From assembly GCA_041675025.1 (NCBI GenBank), contig JBAYUS010000001.1:62001-126000 (forward strand): a DNA stretch of 64,000 nt. The letters run 5' to 3'. This document shows positions 39,313 to 49,943 of this stretch, piece by piece. Each line of letters starts with the position of its first letter. Position 1 is the first letter of the stretch. The position numbers and the translations under genes were made by a program. Origin of the DNA: CAJBLF01 sp041675025. GTDB taxonomy: Bacteria; Patescibacteriota; Gracilibacteria; Absconditabacterales; Absconditicoccaceae. A model generated the notes under the pieces. That model was not told where the DNA came from. It saw only the letters and a program-made list of their open reading frames with translations, and ran no database searches.

Positions 39313-42282
39313 TTAGAAATCAACAATCCATGGTAGAGATATCTTATATTGGATTGTTTTTTTGTTATCTCGTAAAACTGCTCTTACTTGATCGTTGTTG
39401 GTAAGATCATTTGCAAAATCAGAAAATTGGCAAGGACACTGATTACATACTGTTGGTTTTACTATAAGTATATCGTTTGTTGTTCCTGCTATTGGTACTA
39501 TTTGATTACATCAAAGTTCTTGATTTGCTTCTGGACATCCATCTTCATCGGTTGTTCCATTCCATGTTTCTTGGATGGTAGGACAAAGATCTTGTACATC
39601 AGGTATTCCATCACCATCGGTATCTATTTCATTTTCATTGTTGTTATTATCGCCAGTATTTCCTCCTGCTGTATCTTGATTAGAATCACCTATACCATCT
39701 TGATTGAGATCGAGTTGATCAGAATTATTTTTGAATGGTGAATTGTCTAAAGAACACATTCCTTGATAATGCTCTCCCAATATTCTTTGATTGAGATTTC
39801 CATTTATTGTATCTATATTTCCATTTATTGTATCTATATTTCCATTTGCGGATGTATTTGGACTGTTTCCATTCCCATTACTTACATATGAACAATCCTT
39901 GTTTTCAAAATTTATAATTCCAAGGAGATTTTTTATTCAATCGTTATCGATATCAGTATCACAGATGTCGGGTATCTTATCACCATCCAAATCACATTTA
40001 TATAATGTATTAAGTGTTCAATTTAATTTTGCATCTAAACAATTATCGGTTCCATTGACTGCAATGGTTGCTTGATTGTTTAGATAAGCACATTGATCAA
40101 TGTGTACGCTATCTTGTGGTGTTAAGGCTCCATTTTTTTGATATGTATGAACAAAAAGACTTGGCATTTTTTCTGTTCATGATTTTTTTTGTGTTATTCC
40201 ATCGGCAAACTCTATTATTTGTATAAGTGGTGTTTTGAGTAATGTTCCGATAATACGAGTATTGAAATTTATTTTTTCTCCTACATCTGCAATCAATGTA
40301 GATGGTACCATAAGTAGTGCATATGATCACAAAAGTGATTTATCTCCAACATTTATAGTAAGCATGTTTGTTAATTTTTTCCCATCAATAGTTGTTATTA
40401 TTTGTGTTATTATTTTTTTTCCTGATGTTTTGTATATATATTCCAATGTCAGTGTACTATTGCTTTCTTTATTATCGTCTCCAAAATCTCGATCTACACT
40501 CACAATATCGGCCTGTGTTATATTATATGTTTTAGTATCAAACAAAACTTTTTCATTTATCTCTGGATTTGCACTATTGCTTTTGAGTATAGCTCATTTT
40601 CATTCATCTATTCCTACAGTGAAATAACTAATACCTGCTAATATACCATTGCTATATCCTTTGACCATTACTGGATTTTCTCCTGACTGTGTAAATATTT
40701 TTTTAACTGTTTCATTAATAGTTTTTTTAAAGCTACTATTTTCTTTTGGGAAAGATCGTTGAATTTCATCAAATACTCCAAGCAATGATGTTGATAATGT
40801 ACTTTCTATATTTGCTTCTCATCCGATGAGACTTGCTCTTGTTTGTAATGCTTTATCGTCTCCTATTTTTCCTCCCACAATAACTATAACTTGTGCTTTT
40901 GCATCACTAATATCTCCTTTTGCTATTGCTTGTATATTGTACATGCCTGGTTCTAGAAATATATGGGTGATTGGTGTTCATTTACCTTGTGTTCCATCTC
41001 CAAAATCTCGTTGTACTTCATTTACTTTTCCTTCACTTACTGCAGTAAATGTTGTAGTTAATGGTGCACTTCCTTCAATTTTATTGATATTAATATAGAG
41101 TCATATCTGATTATTTAAATTTTCGCATGCATCTCCTATACCATTATGATCAGCATTTTCCTGGTTGGTATTGACCACAAATAAACAATTATCCATAGAT
41201 CATTGACCCGTTCCTCCTTGATTAGAAGATCATTCTAATTTTGAAATATCTATTTTTCCTTCTTCGTCAATAATTCCTACTGGATTATTTATTCCATCGT
41301 TGTCGATATCATCATCACAAACATCTCCAATCCCATCATGATCAAAATCCTTTTGTGAAGGGCTATAGGTGTTTGCACAACTATCTTTTGCATTATTTAT
41401 GCCGTCACAATCGTAATCATTATTGAATGCACAATCAATTTTGCTATTGAGCTTAAATAATGTTTCTAAGACTGTTTTTCCATCAATATCTTTTGCTGTG
41501 CTTGCTCGTTGACTTTGATTTATATTTATTATACTTTGACTACGAAGTAAATTGAGCTCTGCAACTGGCCAATATCATTGTTTGATTTTACCTACTTCTT
41601 GCATTTCACATTTACCCACATTAAACATACAATATTTTAAATATACATTTACTTCATTGTTGTTTTGTAATGCACAAATGTTTTCACAGTTTTTACTTTT
41701 TTCTGTAATTATTTTTCTGTCATCACTATTGAAGTTTTTAGCTTCATAACTATCTACTTTGAGTTTACTTACTCGTGTATTTACTTCTTTTCGATTGAGA
41801 TTAATGTCTTTGTATATATATTTGGCTAAGATATTTATTACTACTTGGATAAATTCTGCTGTTGTTGTATTTTTACTACCACAAAATTGTCCACCACAAA
41901 CAGGACTTGTTGCTTTAGGATATCATCTCATATATGTGTTATCACCAACATATGCTACACAATAATAATAAGAAAGACTATTATATTTTCCTCATAAAAA
42001 ACTAATGTCTGCAAAATCTTTTCCTGGCAATACAGTAAATGTAGACCAAAAATTTTGAATATATTTATCAATCATATCTTGTTTAGGAGTTATACAGTCT
42101 TTACATTCTACCATATTTAATAATCTTGCAAGATCATAACGTGAGATACTAGATTGAGATTCGATTGCTTGTATATCTAGTCACATAGTTCCGAGTTGAC
42201 GAGAAAATTCTTCGTAGGTAGCAAATACCGACGTTCAAAGCAGTCAAATCAGTGATAGTAGTAGTCAGAAATATTTCTTCAT
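39313..42282 (-). CDS. Large secreted Ca-binding/PKD surface protein
   Basis: 989 residues, signal peptide MKKYFGLLLSLIGLLGTSVFA. An N-terminal Cys-rich domain follows, then thrombospondin type 3-like calcium repeats (DYDCDGINN, DFDHDGIGDVCDDDIDNDGINN, DHNGIGDAC, DLDGDKIPDICDTDIDNDGIKN, DTDGDGIPDVQDLCP), a PKD-like domain (APLTTTFTAVSEG, DFGDG, HIFLEPGMYNI) and a second similar one. A short tandem repeat (NGNIDTI twice, then NGN) lies near 39800. UGA is Gly throughout; the standard code yields only scraps. Probably an adhesin or wall protein. It converges with the ferredoxin gene. Confidence 0.85.
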
Positions 42283-42639
42283 ATTTTGTTTTTATTTAAA
42301 AAGATAATTTCTGTATATATAGTATAAGCAAAATCGTTTTTTTTACAAATAAATTAAACGTTCCGCTGGGCTTACTTTTGGCATCGCCCCAAAAGTAAAC
42401 AAAAACTCTAGCCAGATGCAAATTAAACAACCTGTCGTTTCATTATATAAGACTTATTTATCTCACTTTGTTCGCCCCGTAGTACTACGGGGACTCACTT
42501 CAGTTCGATTATATTGATTGTTTCGAATATGGGGAGTATCTGGTCATGCATCTGGCGATTGTGCTATGGTTGTTATTATCTTTTCTTGATAACAATTCCT
42601 AAAACAATAGAGTGATACTTGTTTATATTTCTGTATTCA
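42283..42639. other. Gene-free stretch between the surface protein and the uvrB fragment
   Basis: No gene seen. Contents: GTTCCGCTGGGCTTACTTTTGG leading into the hairpin TTACTTTTGG/CCAAAAGTAA (42370-42398), the inverted repeat GCCAGATGCA (42412-42421) and TGCATCTGGC (42546-42555), and a CCCCGTAGTACTACGGGG palindrome (42474-42491). Confidence 0.55.
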
Positions 42640-43413
42640 ATGTTCGCAAAATACAAAAATCTCAATGATTTTATGCAAGGAAATGATTTTACTGGTACAA
42701 AGCCGGCTTTTTTGGAGCATCTGCTAAATAAACTCAATGAACATATCGCTAAAAAAGGAAAAGTCCTTTTGCTTACGTTGACTAAAAAGTCTTCCGAAGA
42801 GGTGACGAGTTTTTTGATTTCCAAATGATATAAAGCATTCTATTTACATAGTGAGATTGCGACTATCGATCGTCGAGAAATCATCAAAAAATTAAGAACT
42901 GGTGTCATAGATATAATAGTAGGGGTAAATTTATTAAGAGAGGGGATTGATCTTCCTGAAGTTACGTTGTTAGCGATATTAGACGCCGATAAAGAAGGTT
43001 TTCTTCGTTCAACAACATCGTTGATTCAGATCATCTGACGTGCTTCAAGAAATCCAAATAGTGAAGTGATTTTGTATTCAGATAATTTTACGGAATCTAT
43101 GGTAAAGGCTTTACGAGAGACGTATCGTCGTCGTGGTGTCCAAGATAGATACAATAAAAAACACAATATTACTCCAAAAAAAGCTGAATCCAATATTAAA
43201 TGACTAGATGTTGTAAAGACTGATGAAGTGCTTGCTCAGGGATTTGATAAACTCACGAGAGGGAAAACTAAAAAATTAAAAAGAATGACTAAGGTTGAAA
43301 AAGAAATAATTCTTAAAGATTTAAAAAAACAGCTAGACGAGGCCATAACTGCTTGGGAATTTGAAAACGCTGCGGTTATCCGTGATCAGATAAAAGAAAT
43401 AAGTGGGGAATAA
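42640..43413 (+). CDS. uvrB: UvrB C-terminal fragment (helicase domain 3 and UVR motif)
   Basis: 257 residues. It contains only the second RecA-like half of UvrB: KVLLLTLTKKSSEE, YLHSEIATIDRREIIKKLRTG, VGVNLLREGIDLPEV, LLAILDADKEGFLRS, IQIIGRASRN, and the UVR motif EKEIILKDLKKQLDEAITAWEFENAAVIRDQI. The usual protein has about 650 residues; the N-terminal ATPase lobe and the UvrA-binding domain are missing. An ATG and plausible N terminus (MFAKYKNLNDFMQGNDFTG) precede the domain. The upstream 350 nt is repeat-rich, so a rearrangement probably removed the first half. A second full uvrB could lie outside the window. Confidence 0.85.
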
Positions 43414-43436
43414 TATTTTTATATGCTGTTATCATC

Positions 43437-43895
43437 ATGAAAAAAAGATTCATTCTCTCTATGATAAATATTTTGGTTCTTTGTATTGTGATTTTTGCAG
43501 TAAGTATTTTCTTTATTGATGGCTCACGATGGGTATGACTAGTACTTATCGGTCTCTCTTTGCTTTGTATTGTCTCTCTTTTACCTTTTAATATATCGCC
43601 AAAATCTATTGAACCAGATATTATGTTTGGTGTTATAGATAATTGAATTCTAGCTATTTTTGCTATTTTTTGAGCTCATTTTGCTGGTGTAACAGGAGCT
43701 ATTTTGGGTGGTGTTGTCGGTAATGCTATAACCGATGGTATAGCGTGAATTTTTGAATGACATCATGCTGAAAGATTAAGGTTAAAATCAATTCCAGAAG
43801 AAAGAACAATGCTCAAATCTGCAGTCGGAAAAATGGCTGGTTGTCTTTTGGGAGCGGGTATCGTCCTGCTTATAGCTAATTTTATAGGATTTTAA
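43437..43895 (+). CDS. Small multi-pass membrane protein, unknown function
   Basis: 152 residues with about four hydrophobic segments: MINILVLCIVIFAVSIFFI, VGLVLIGLSLLCIVSLLPF, ILAIFAIFGAHFAGVTGAILGGVVG and GCLLGAGIVLLIANFIG. The Gly-rich third segment (many UGA codons) could pack tightly. Between the third and fourth there is an acidic/basic loop (GHHAERLRLKSIPEERT). No family recognised. It starts 24 nt after the uvrB fragment and precedes a 65-residue membrane gene at 26 nt, a likely operon. Confidence 0.62.
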
Positions 43896-43920
43896 TTTTT
43901 TAAATTCTTATTATATATCC

Positions 43921-44118
43921 ATGTTTAAAAAAACTATGAAAAAGTTATGAACACTGAGTGTATTTGATTGGGTGATTTTCAAACTTTGCCTTTTCGCTTG
44001 AGCATTCCTTCTTGCTACGCTTATTCCTGCTTTAGTTACAGTACATTGGTGGATATATTTAATTATTTGGGGTATATTGTATCTCTATGTTTTGTGGAGA
44101 TTGTTCGTAAAAAAATAG
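43921..44118 (+). CDS. Short membrane protein (65 residues)
   Basis: MFKKTMKKLGTLSVFDWVIFK is followed by two hydrophobic segments (LCLFAGAFLLATLIPAL and WWIYLIIWGILYLYVLW) and a basic end. UAG stop. UGA codons are read as Gly. No family recognised. Third gene of the uvrB-fragment cluster, followed by a terminator. Confidence 0.6.
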
Positions 44119-44141
44119 AGAGAATTATATATATGTAAAAT

Positions 44142-44170
44142 AAAAAATCACAATTTTTTGTGATTTTTTT
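44142..44170. terminator. Bidirectional terminator
   Basis: Stem AAAAATCACAA/TTGTGATTTTT with a TTTT loop; serves the membrane-protein cluster and the converging mscS operon. Confidence 0.85.
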
Positions 44171-44190
44171 TAAATAAAATATATTTCAAA

Positions 44191-45030
44191 TTATTCTTCT
44201 GCAGATAATGTAATATGAGGATACGGAATATTTATTCCGTATTTTTTTAGGTTTGCTGCGATACTTGGTCTTAGATCTCTTGCTATCAAAAATGGCGATT
44301 TTGCTTTTGGATTACCGAAAAACACAGATTTTATCTGTAATCATCTTGCATCAAAATTTTCTATCCACACATTGGTATATTCTTTGTATAAAACTTTTTC
44401 GTGAGCGTTTATGGTTTCTATCAATATCTGTTTGATTTGAGGGATATGCACATGACGCGGAACCGTGAAAAAAATTTCACCTCTGATGATTGGTTCTATC
44501 TTATATGTTTTGATAGGCGATTTTGCTAAAACACTATTTGGTATGATTACTCTTTTCTTCTCATATGTTTTTATCACAGTATATCTTATGTTGATGTCTT
44601 CGATTGTTCCCATTACTTTTAAGTTTCAAAGTAGCTGTACATAATCTCCAATTTTAATTTTCTTATTTGTTATAATCATAATGCCTGCAATCATATTTCC
44701 TATTGTGGTTTCCATTGCGAATCAAAGACTCAAGGATATTCATCACATGATAATCGCTGTGTCAAATCATATAACTTGAAATGTCGCTAATATCAGAAAA
44801 ATCATTAGTAAAATAAATACGAATCTTCCTACTAAATTAGCAGTCCTTTTTGAATATATATTTTCTTCTATATTATTTGCTTCTATTCTTGTTCTTATTT
44901 TCCCTATTATTATTTGGATGGCCATATATCCTATGATAAATACTCCTATAGCTAAAACTGCCTTGAGTAATAAAGATACTCAATTTTCTTGTATGTATGT
45001 TATAATGTTTGCTATAATGTTTTCCTGCAT
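44191..45030 (-). CDS. mscS: Small-conductance mechanosensitive channel (MscS family), copy B
   Basis: 279 residues. Hydrophobic N terminus with helices (LLLKAVLAIGVFIIGYMAI, FVFILLMIFLILATFQVIGF), a Gly/Ala-rich pore helix (TAIIMGGISLSLGFAMETTIGNMIAGIMI), then the beta domain (KKIKIGDYVQLLGNL, TIEDINIRYTVIKTYEKKRVIIPNS) and the alpha/beta C-terminal domain with the end KKYGINIPYPHITL. Such channels release solutes during osmotic downshift. The pore has two UGA codons in MGGIS. It starts 21 nt after the stop of copy A, so the two are one operon. Confidence 0.93.
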
Positions 45031-45051
45031 CAAAAAAGAAAGGATAAAAAT

Positions 45052-45939
45052 TTATACCGACAACTTCTTTTCTATAAATGTTTTGTCTTCAGGTGTTTCA
45101 AACGTCAATGTCGTTATGTTGTATGGGATATTGATATTGTTCGCTGCAAATACATCATTGATTTTTTCGTAGATATGTCCTTTGACCATCTCTGGCAATA
45201 ATCAACCATTAGGATCGAAGCTTATAAATGCTTTAAATTCTATACTACTGTCGAGATAATCATTTAAGAATACTTTAGTATTTTCTTTATCTTTAATAAA
45301 ATCACAACTATTTACTGTGGTTTTGATAAGTTCTAAAACTAAATTAGCATCACTATCGTAATGTGCTCGAAAAGGAATCATCATCTTGATCATAGCCTCT
45401 GAACTATATGTTTTGATAGGAACAGAGATGAGTGTAGTGTTTGGTAAAACTACTTGTCTGAGATCGATGGTTCTGATAATTGTATATCTAACTGTAATTT
45501 CTTCTATTTTCCCCCAATATACTTGATCAGCTTGTACTTCTATGATATCTCCCAGTTTGAATTCTTTGGTATATAAAATCATAATACCTGCAATCATATT
45601 TCCGAGAATTTCTTTGAATGCTAATCATACTCAAAATGAGATACCTCATACGATAAGTCCGACATTGAATCCGACCATTTCAAATCCTATGAAGAAAGAG
45701 AATATAACGAGAACATAGAAAGTGATATCGCCCATAAGTTTAGCTATTTTTTCTGCTTGTTTGTTTTTTTCATCAGCGTTTTTTACTATATTTCTTCTGA
45801 CCATCCCTGCAACAAATTTGGAAATCAGCAAAAGAAGTAGAATAACTGCTATAGCTCCTACTATTTTGAGTCCATATGTTACGATAGCACTATCCAAAAA
45901 GTTTTGGAGAGCTGATGGTTCTGGTGTTTGGGTATTCAT
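45052..45939 (-). CDS. mscS: Small-conductance mechanosensitive channel (MscS family), copy A
   Basis: 295 residues with the same layout as copy B: helices LKIVGAIAVILLLLLISKFVAG and ITFYVLVIFSFFIGFEMVGF, pore helix GLIVGGISFGVGLAFKEILGNMIAGIMI, beta domain KEFKLGDIIEVQADQVYWGKIEEITVRYTIIRT, and C-terminal FAANNINIPYNITT. ATG at 45939 is preferred over an upstream TTG. The two paralogues are diverged along their length, so the pair may form channels with different thresholds or mixed heptamers. First gene of a two-gene operon. Confidence 0.93.
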
Positions 45940-46142
45940 TCTTACATGTATGAGGGTATAAAACAAAATGTACTTAAAGTATACTCCTGAGTCCTTATTT
46001 TTTCAAATCAACAGCCAAAAATCATCCAAAATACTTGCCTAATTGGTCAAAAAATTATGTAATATGGGTTATTTGATTGCAAAGTTCATATGATTGGATA
46101 TTATTCTTGCTACAGACTATTTTTTAATTTTTATATATTCTA

Positions 46143-47624
46143 ATGAATTTCAAAAAAAATCCTGTTCCTTCTCCCAAAAAACCTTCATTTGCTTGATATG
46201 GAGATGATTATATGATGCAGTCACCAAGAAGATCTGTTTCTTTGTTTACCTTATTTGTCGTTATTGTTTGTACATTTGTTTTGGCTTTTATACTTTTCAA
46301 AAATTACGATCGTATAAGTAATTTATTTTCTTCTGCTATAGAATCTACAACTGGATTTGAAATCTGACAAACAGTTTCTTTGTCTGGTGTGCTTCAGGCA
46401 AATGGTGATTTGATTTCATATACACATACACTAACTCTTTCTGATACAACTGTCGTTGGTCTCAAAAGTAAAACATTAGATTTAAGTGTTTATACTGGTA
46501 TGATAGATATACAAGGAACAGTAGAAAAAGAATTTAATGCTATGTTTATTGTCGAAGTGAATGCTGTCTCTTGATCATTGGCAAGTACATGAACTACTGG
46601 TCAAACCTTGTTGTGATCAGGAAGTGGTATATACATATCTCAAGCAGGTATTTATCTTCCTGCAGAATTTGGGCAAAAATATGCCGTTCTCAATCAATGA
46701 GAAAATTGATTTATTAAACTACAAAACCTTGTCACCAATCAAATTATTCTCGTATCATATTTCACATGTAAAAAAACTGATCCAAATAAAAACTGTACAC
46801 AGCTTCAACAAAATATCTGAAGTTCTGCAGAAAAAACTTTCTCTACATCAAATGGAGATAAATTGTATAAGTTAGAATGAGTAACTTCATGGTTCTTTAG
46901 TAATAATGGGTATTATGGGTATTTCATCAATGACGTGCCTGAACAAGAGGTTATAGATGTTACTAATGCATTTATCTTACCCAATGAAAATTACGTACAA
47001 AATAATTTATTATCAAAACTTCAAACACTTTGTACTGATGGAACAACCTCACTTATGCAAATAACCACAAGTGCACTTGGTATGGATCTCAATGGTTTAA
47101 TTATCAATATCCAATGACCTACTGCTGATGGTTCAGCTACGTGTAAACTTTTTATAGATCCATCACAAGCTGCAGGAGGTACAAAACTTAGTTACATCTC
47201 CAATACCACTAATCCAGTTCCAGATACTACAACAACTACAACTACTCTAACACCAACTAATCTTGATACTTCCGTAAAACAATTTCCTATCAATCTAGAA
47301 AAGGCTATGACATTTACATCAAACAGAGGATTCTCTATTATATTTCCCTCGAGTAATATTGCTTATGAAGCAATCAATGTAGATGATAGTCTTGACCTTC
47401 CTGGAGTACGTTGTTCTACACAAATGAACGTTACTAAGTTCTCCGATAAGGCTACGCTTACTGACGATCCAAGAGTGAAAATATTTACTTGTACAATCAA
47501 AGGTACATTAAACAATGCGTGAAATAGTATTATTCAAAAAACAGCAATTAATTGAATGCAATTCCTTATTCAGATCATGGATCCAGCTCGATCTGAATTC
47601 GCCGCAAATATCCAGATTCAATAA
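46143..47624 (+). CDS. Membrane-anchored exported protein, unknown function
   Basis: 493 residues. Short cytoplasmic N terminus rich in Pro/Lys (MNFKKNPVPSPKKPSFAGYG), one anchor (SLFTLFVVIVCTFVLAFILF), then a long extracellular Ser/Thr/Asn-rich part. The latter has two Cys near KKTDPNKNCTQ, a run of Thr (PDTTTTTTTLTPTN) and a last domain LEKAMTFTSNRGFSIIFPSSNIAYEA...CTIKGTLNN. UGA is used often (GSLASTGTTGQ). No family recognised. Promoter side has a 200-nt gap. Confidence 0.65.
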
Positions 47625-47638
47625 ATATTTCTTTATAA

Positions 47639-47667
47639 AAAAACCCGAGCATTGCTCGGGTTTTTTA
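47639..47667. terminator. Bidirectional terminator
   Basis: Stem ACCCGAGC/GCTCGGGT with ATT loop, T run on the plus strand and A run before the stem. Confidence 0.88.
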
Positions 47668-47679
47668 TTATATAATTAA

Positions 47680-48015
47680 TTATTTTTTTTCTGGTTTTGA
47701 ATATTCAGCTATTCTTTCTTTATAGACCGTTGGAGGATTTGCTCCAACAATTTTATCTACTACCTTACCATCTTTTACAAAAAATACTACAGGTATAGAA
47801 GAGACTTGAAAGGTTGCAGACAACTCTTGATTTTCATCTACATTTACTTTTGCGATGACTACGTCTTTGTGATCTTCTGCTAATTGTTCAATGATTGGTC
47901 CAAGCATTCTACATGGTCCACATCGTTCTGCTCGAAAATCTACGACTGCTAATTTTCAGCTTTCTAACACTTCTTTTTTAAATTCTTCAACGTTTTTGAT
48001 ATGAAGTACTGACAT
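47680..48015 (-). CDS. trxA: Thioredoxin
   Basis: 111 residues. Disulfide reductant with the active site RCGPCRMLGP, in place of the usual WCGPC; the Trp is Arg here. Conserved FRAE before it, the cis-Pro segment SSIPVVFFVKDGKVVDKIVGA, and the Asp in VVDF. UGA gives the Gly in ESGKLAV. It lies close to trxB, with one small gene between, which suggests a thioredoxin system. Confidence 0.95.
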
Positions 48016-48020
48016 GATAA

Positions 48021-48100
48021 ACTAATTAATAATTAAAAATGAATAATGAATAATGTTGGTATTCTTTTTTATAGGCAATTGATAATTGCCCCTACATTTT
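48021..48100. repeat. AATTAAAAATGAATAATG repeat plus hairpin
   Basis: TTAATAATTAAAAATGAATAATGAATAATGTTGGTATT is nearly identical to 31973-32010; then a GGCAATTGATAATTGCC palindrome (48074-48090). Confidence 0.75.
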
Positions 48101-48271
48101 TTATTTATTTTCTATTTGTGGTGCTAATAATTCTTTTTCTATTTCTTTTGCAAGTTGCTTTAATAATTTTATTTGTTTTTCTGAAAGTTTTGGTTTGATG
48201 AATTTATCATATCTTACATCAATTCCTTTTGATAATATCATTGATTCTTTCTCAACATGTAATGTTCCCAT
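48101..48271 (-). CDS. Small hypothetical protein (56 residues)
   Basis: MGTLHVEKESMILSKGIDVR, YDKFIKPKLSEKQIKLLK, QLAKEIEKELLAPQIENK: a beta-like start and a charged helical end. No family recognised. It lies 20 nt after the trxB stop and shares its strand, so it may be co-transcribed with trxB and trxA. Confidence 0.5.
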   Translation of the reverse strand: MGTLHVEKESMILSKGIDVRYDKFIKPKLSEKQIKLLKQLAKEIEKELLAPQIENK

Positions 48272-48291
48272 ATGTATTTTTAAGATATAAA

Positions 48292-49224
48292 TTATTTATT
48301 TTCTTGTAGATAATTTTGTGCTTCAAGTGCTGCTGCACAACCACTTCATGCTGACGTTATTGCTTGTCTATATTTTTTGTCTGCTACGTCTCCTGCTGCG
48401 AATACTCATGGTACATTAGTTATAGTATTGTTTGCCAATATATATCCGTCGTCGTCAAGTTCGATCTGTCATCAAAGGAATTCCGTATTCGGAGTATGTC
48501 CGATCGCATAAAATAATCCAGAACATTCGATTATTTCTTCTTGTTTGGTTTGATTATTCACTACTTTCACTCATGTAAGCATATCGTTTCCTTGCGCTTC
48601 ACTTGCCTGTGTGAATCGTTTGAATTCTATCTTTTTATTTGCTTTTGCTCTTGCTTGCATCACTTCTGATGCTCTGAGTTTATCTGTTCTTACCAGTACA
48701 ATTATTTTAGAAGCAAAGTGTGTCATATGTTGTGCTTCTTCCATCGCTACATCACCTCATCCGATGACTACAACGACTTTATTTCTAAATATCGGTAGTC
48801 CGCCATCACATACTGCGCAGGCAGAGATTCATTTTTGTCGATATTCTTTTTCTCCTGGTATACCGAGACGTTTTGCTGTTGCTCCGGTCGCTATGATGAT
48901 TGATTTTGCTTCGATTATTTCGTTTCCACTAAATAATTTGATTGCTTGTCCACTGAAATCTACTTTATCTATAGTTTTGGTTTCTATTCTTGTTCAAGAA
49001 TTTATTGATTGTTGTCTCATATTCATCATAAGTTCTAGGCCATCAATTCCTTCTGGAAAACCGGGAAAATTTTCTACCTTACTTGTCGTGGTGAGTTGTC
49101 CACCCGCTGCTATACCTCCTGCCATAAATCCTTCATACATAATTGGATTCAGATTGGCTCTTGCTGCGTAAATTGCTGCTGTATGTCCTGCGGGACCTGA
49201 TCATATAATTACTAGATTTTCCAT
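48292..49224 (-). CDS. trxB: Thioredoxin reductase
   Basis: 310 residues. FAD-binding GSGPAGHTAAIYAARANL, TTTSKVENFPGFPEGIDG, ATGATAKRLGIPGE, the redox pair in SACAVCDGGLP, NADPH loop GGGDVAMEEAQ, and the C-terminal FAAGDVADKKYRQAITSAGSGC. It passes electrons from NADPH to thioredoxin. UGA is Gly in many of these, including AGHTA? No: the PAG Gly is UGA at 49194-49200 region; several in CDGG and GGGD are UGA as well. Confidence 0.96.
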
Positions 49225-49428
49225 TTTTTATTCTCTATGAAAATTAAAGGTGACTTGTGTGTAAGTATTTTGTCTTTTTTTTCAACTAGATACAGTAAAA
49301 TTTACTACCTATATTCTAAAATTATCGCATAATCAATATTATATCATATAATTTTCTCTTGTAAATGATATAGATTTCCTTATACATATGCCGTTAAAAC
49401 AAAATATAAACAAATAACTAAAAAATTA

Positions 49429-49836
49429 ATGCTTATGATTAAAACACATGAAATCTTGATTGTAGATGATTCTTCAGACGACCAACAAGTAATCGTTACA
49501 TTATTGAAACGAAGCTTTAGCTGTATAATTCATACAGTTAGTACATTACCTGAAGCAAAAGAAAAAATTTTGAACAATAATTTTAGTATTATCGTTTTAG
49601 ATGGTATGCTTCCTTGCATAACTACTGGTGGAAAAGGAGAAAGTCTTATTCCATTTATCAAACAACATCAAAAAAATAATCCTGTGATTATAATGGTGTC
49701 TGGTGAAAAACGTTATATTGATTCAGGATTAGAAAAAGGTGCCCATTTTGGTTTTAAAAAAGACGAAATCAAAAAATTAGTAAAACTTACAGGAACATTT
49801 AATCTTATTCCTATAAGATCAAAAATTATTGCATAA
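49429..49836 (+). CDS. Single-domain response regulator (receiver), no UGA codons
   Basis: 135 residues. CheY-like receiver: HEILIVDDSSDD (acid pair), IIVLDGMLP (phospho-Asp, about residue 59), IIMVSGEKRY (Ser switch) and FGFKKDEIKK (conserved Lys). No output domain, so it acts through protein contacts or as a phosphate sink. All glycines (about 11) are GGN, none UGA. The leader contains AAAACAAAATATAAAC, the same as before 24649. Followed by a strong terminator. No histidine kinase is in the window. Confidence 0.85.
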   Translation: MLMIKTHEILIVDDSSDDQQVIVTLLKRSFSCIIHTVSTLPEAKEKILNNNFSIIVLDGMLPCITTGGKGESLIPFIKQHQKNNPVIIMVSGEKRYIDSGLEKGAHFGFKKDEIKKLVKLTGTFNLIPIRSKIIA

Positions 49837-49856
49837 TATATTATTGTGTTTTATAA

Positions 49857-49888
49857 AAATCTGCGTTTTTAACGCAGATTTTTTTTTG
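49857..49888 (+). terminator. Intrinsic terminator of the receiver gene
   Basis: Stem AAAATCTGCG/CGCAGATTTT with a 6-nt loop then T tract. Confidence 0.88.
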
Positions 49889-49913
49889 ACAATCAAAAGT
49901 ATTTTCGTATACT
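49886..49913 (+). promoter_or_regulatory. Sigma-70-type promoter before the 49944 gene
   Basis: TTGACA at 49886, 16-nt spacer, TATACT at 49908; the -35 overlaps the end of the preceding terminator. About 30 nt before the ATG. Confidence 0.65.
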
Positions 49914-49943
49914 AAGATTAACTTTATTTCTATGTAAGAATCA

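Noticed and set aside
39322..39363. Terminator-like hairpin AACAATCCA/TGGATTGTT with T run
   Set aside because: It falls inside the coding end of the 989-residue gene (stop at 39313), so it is a chance inverted repeat.
40826..41098. Plus-strand ORFs over the Ca-binding surface protein
   Set aside because: Shadows opposite a gene with clear calcium-binding and PKD-like repeats.
48611..49171. 186-residue plus-strand ORF
   Set aside because: Complete overlap with trxB on the other strand; only trxB has family motifs.
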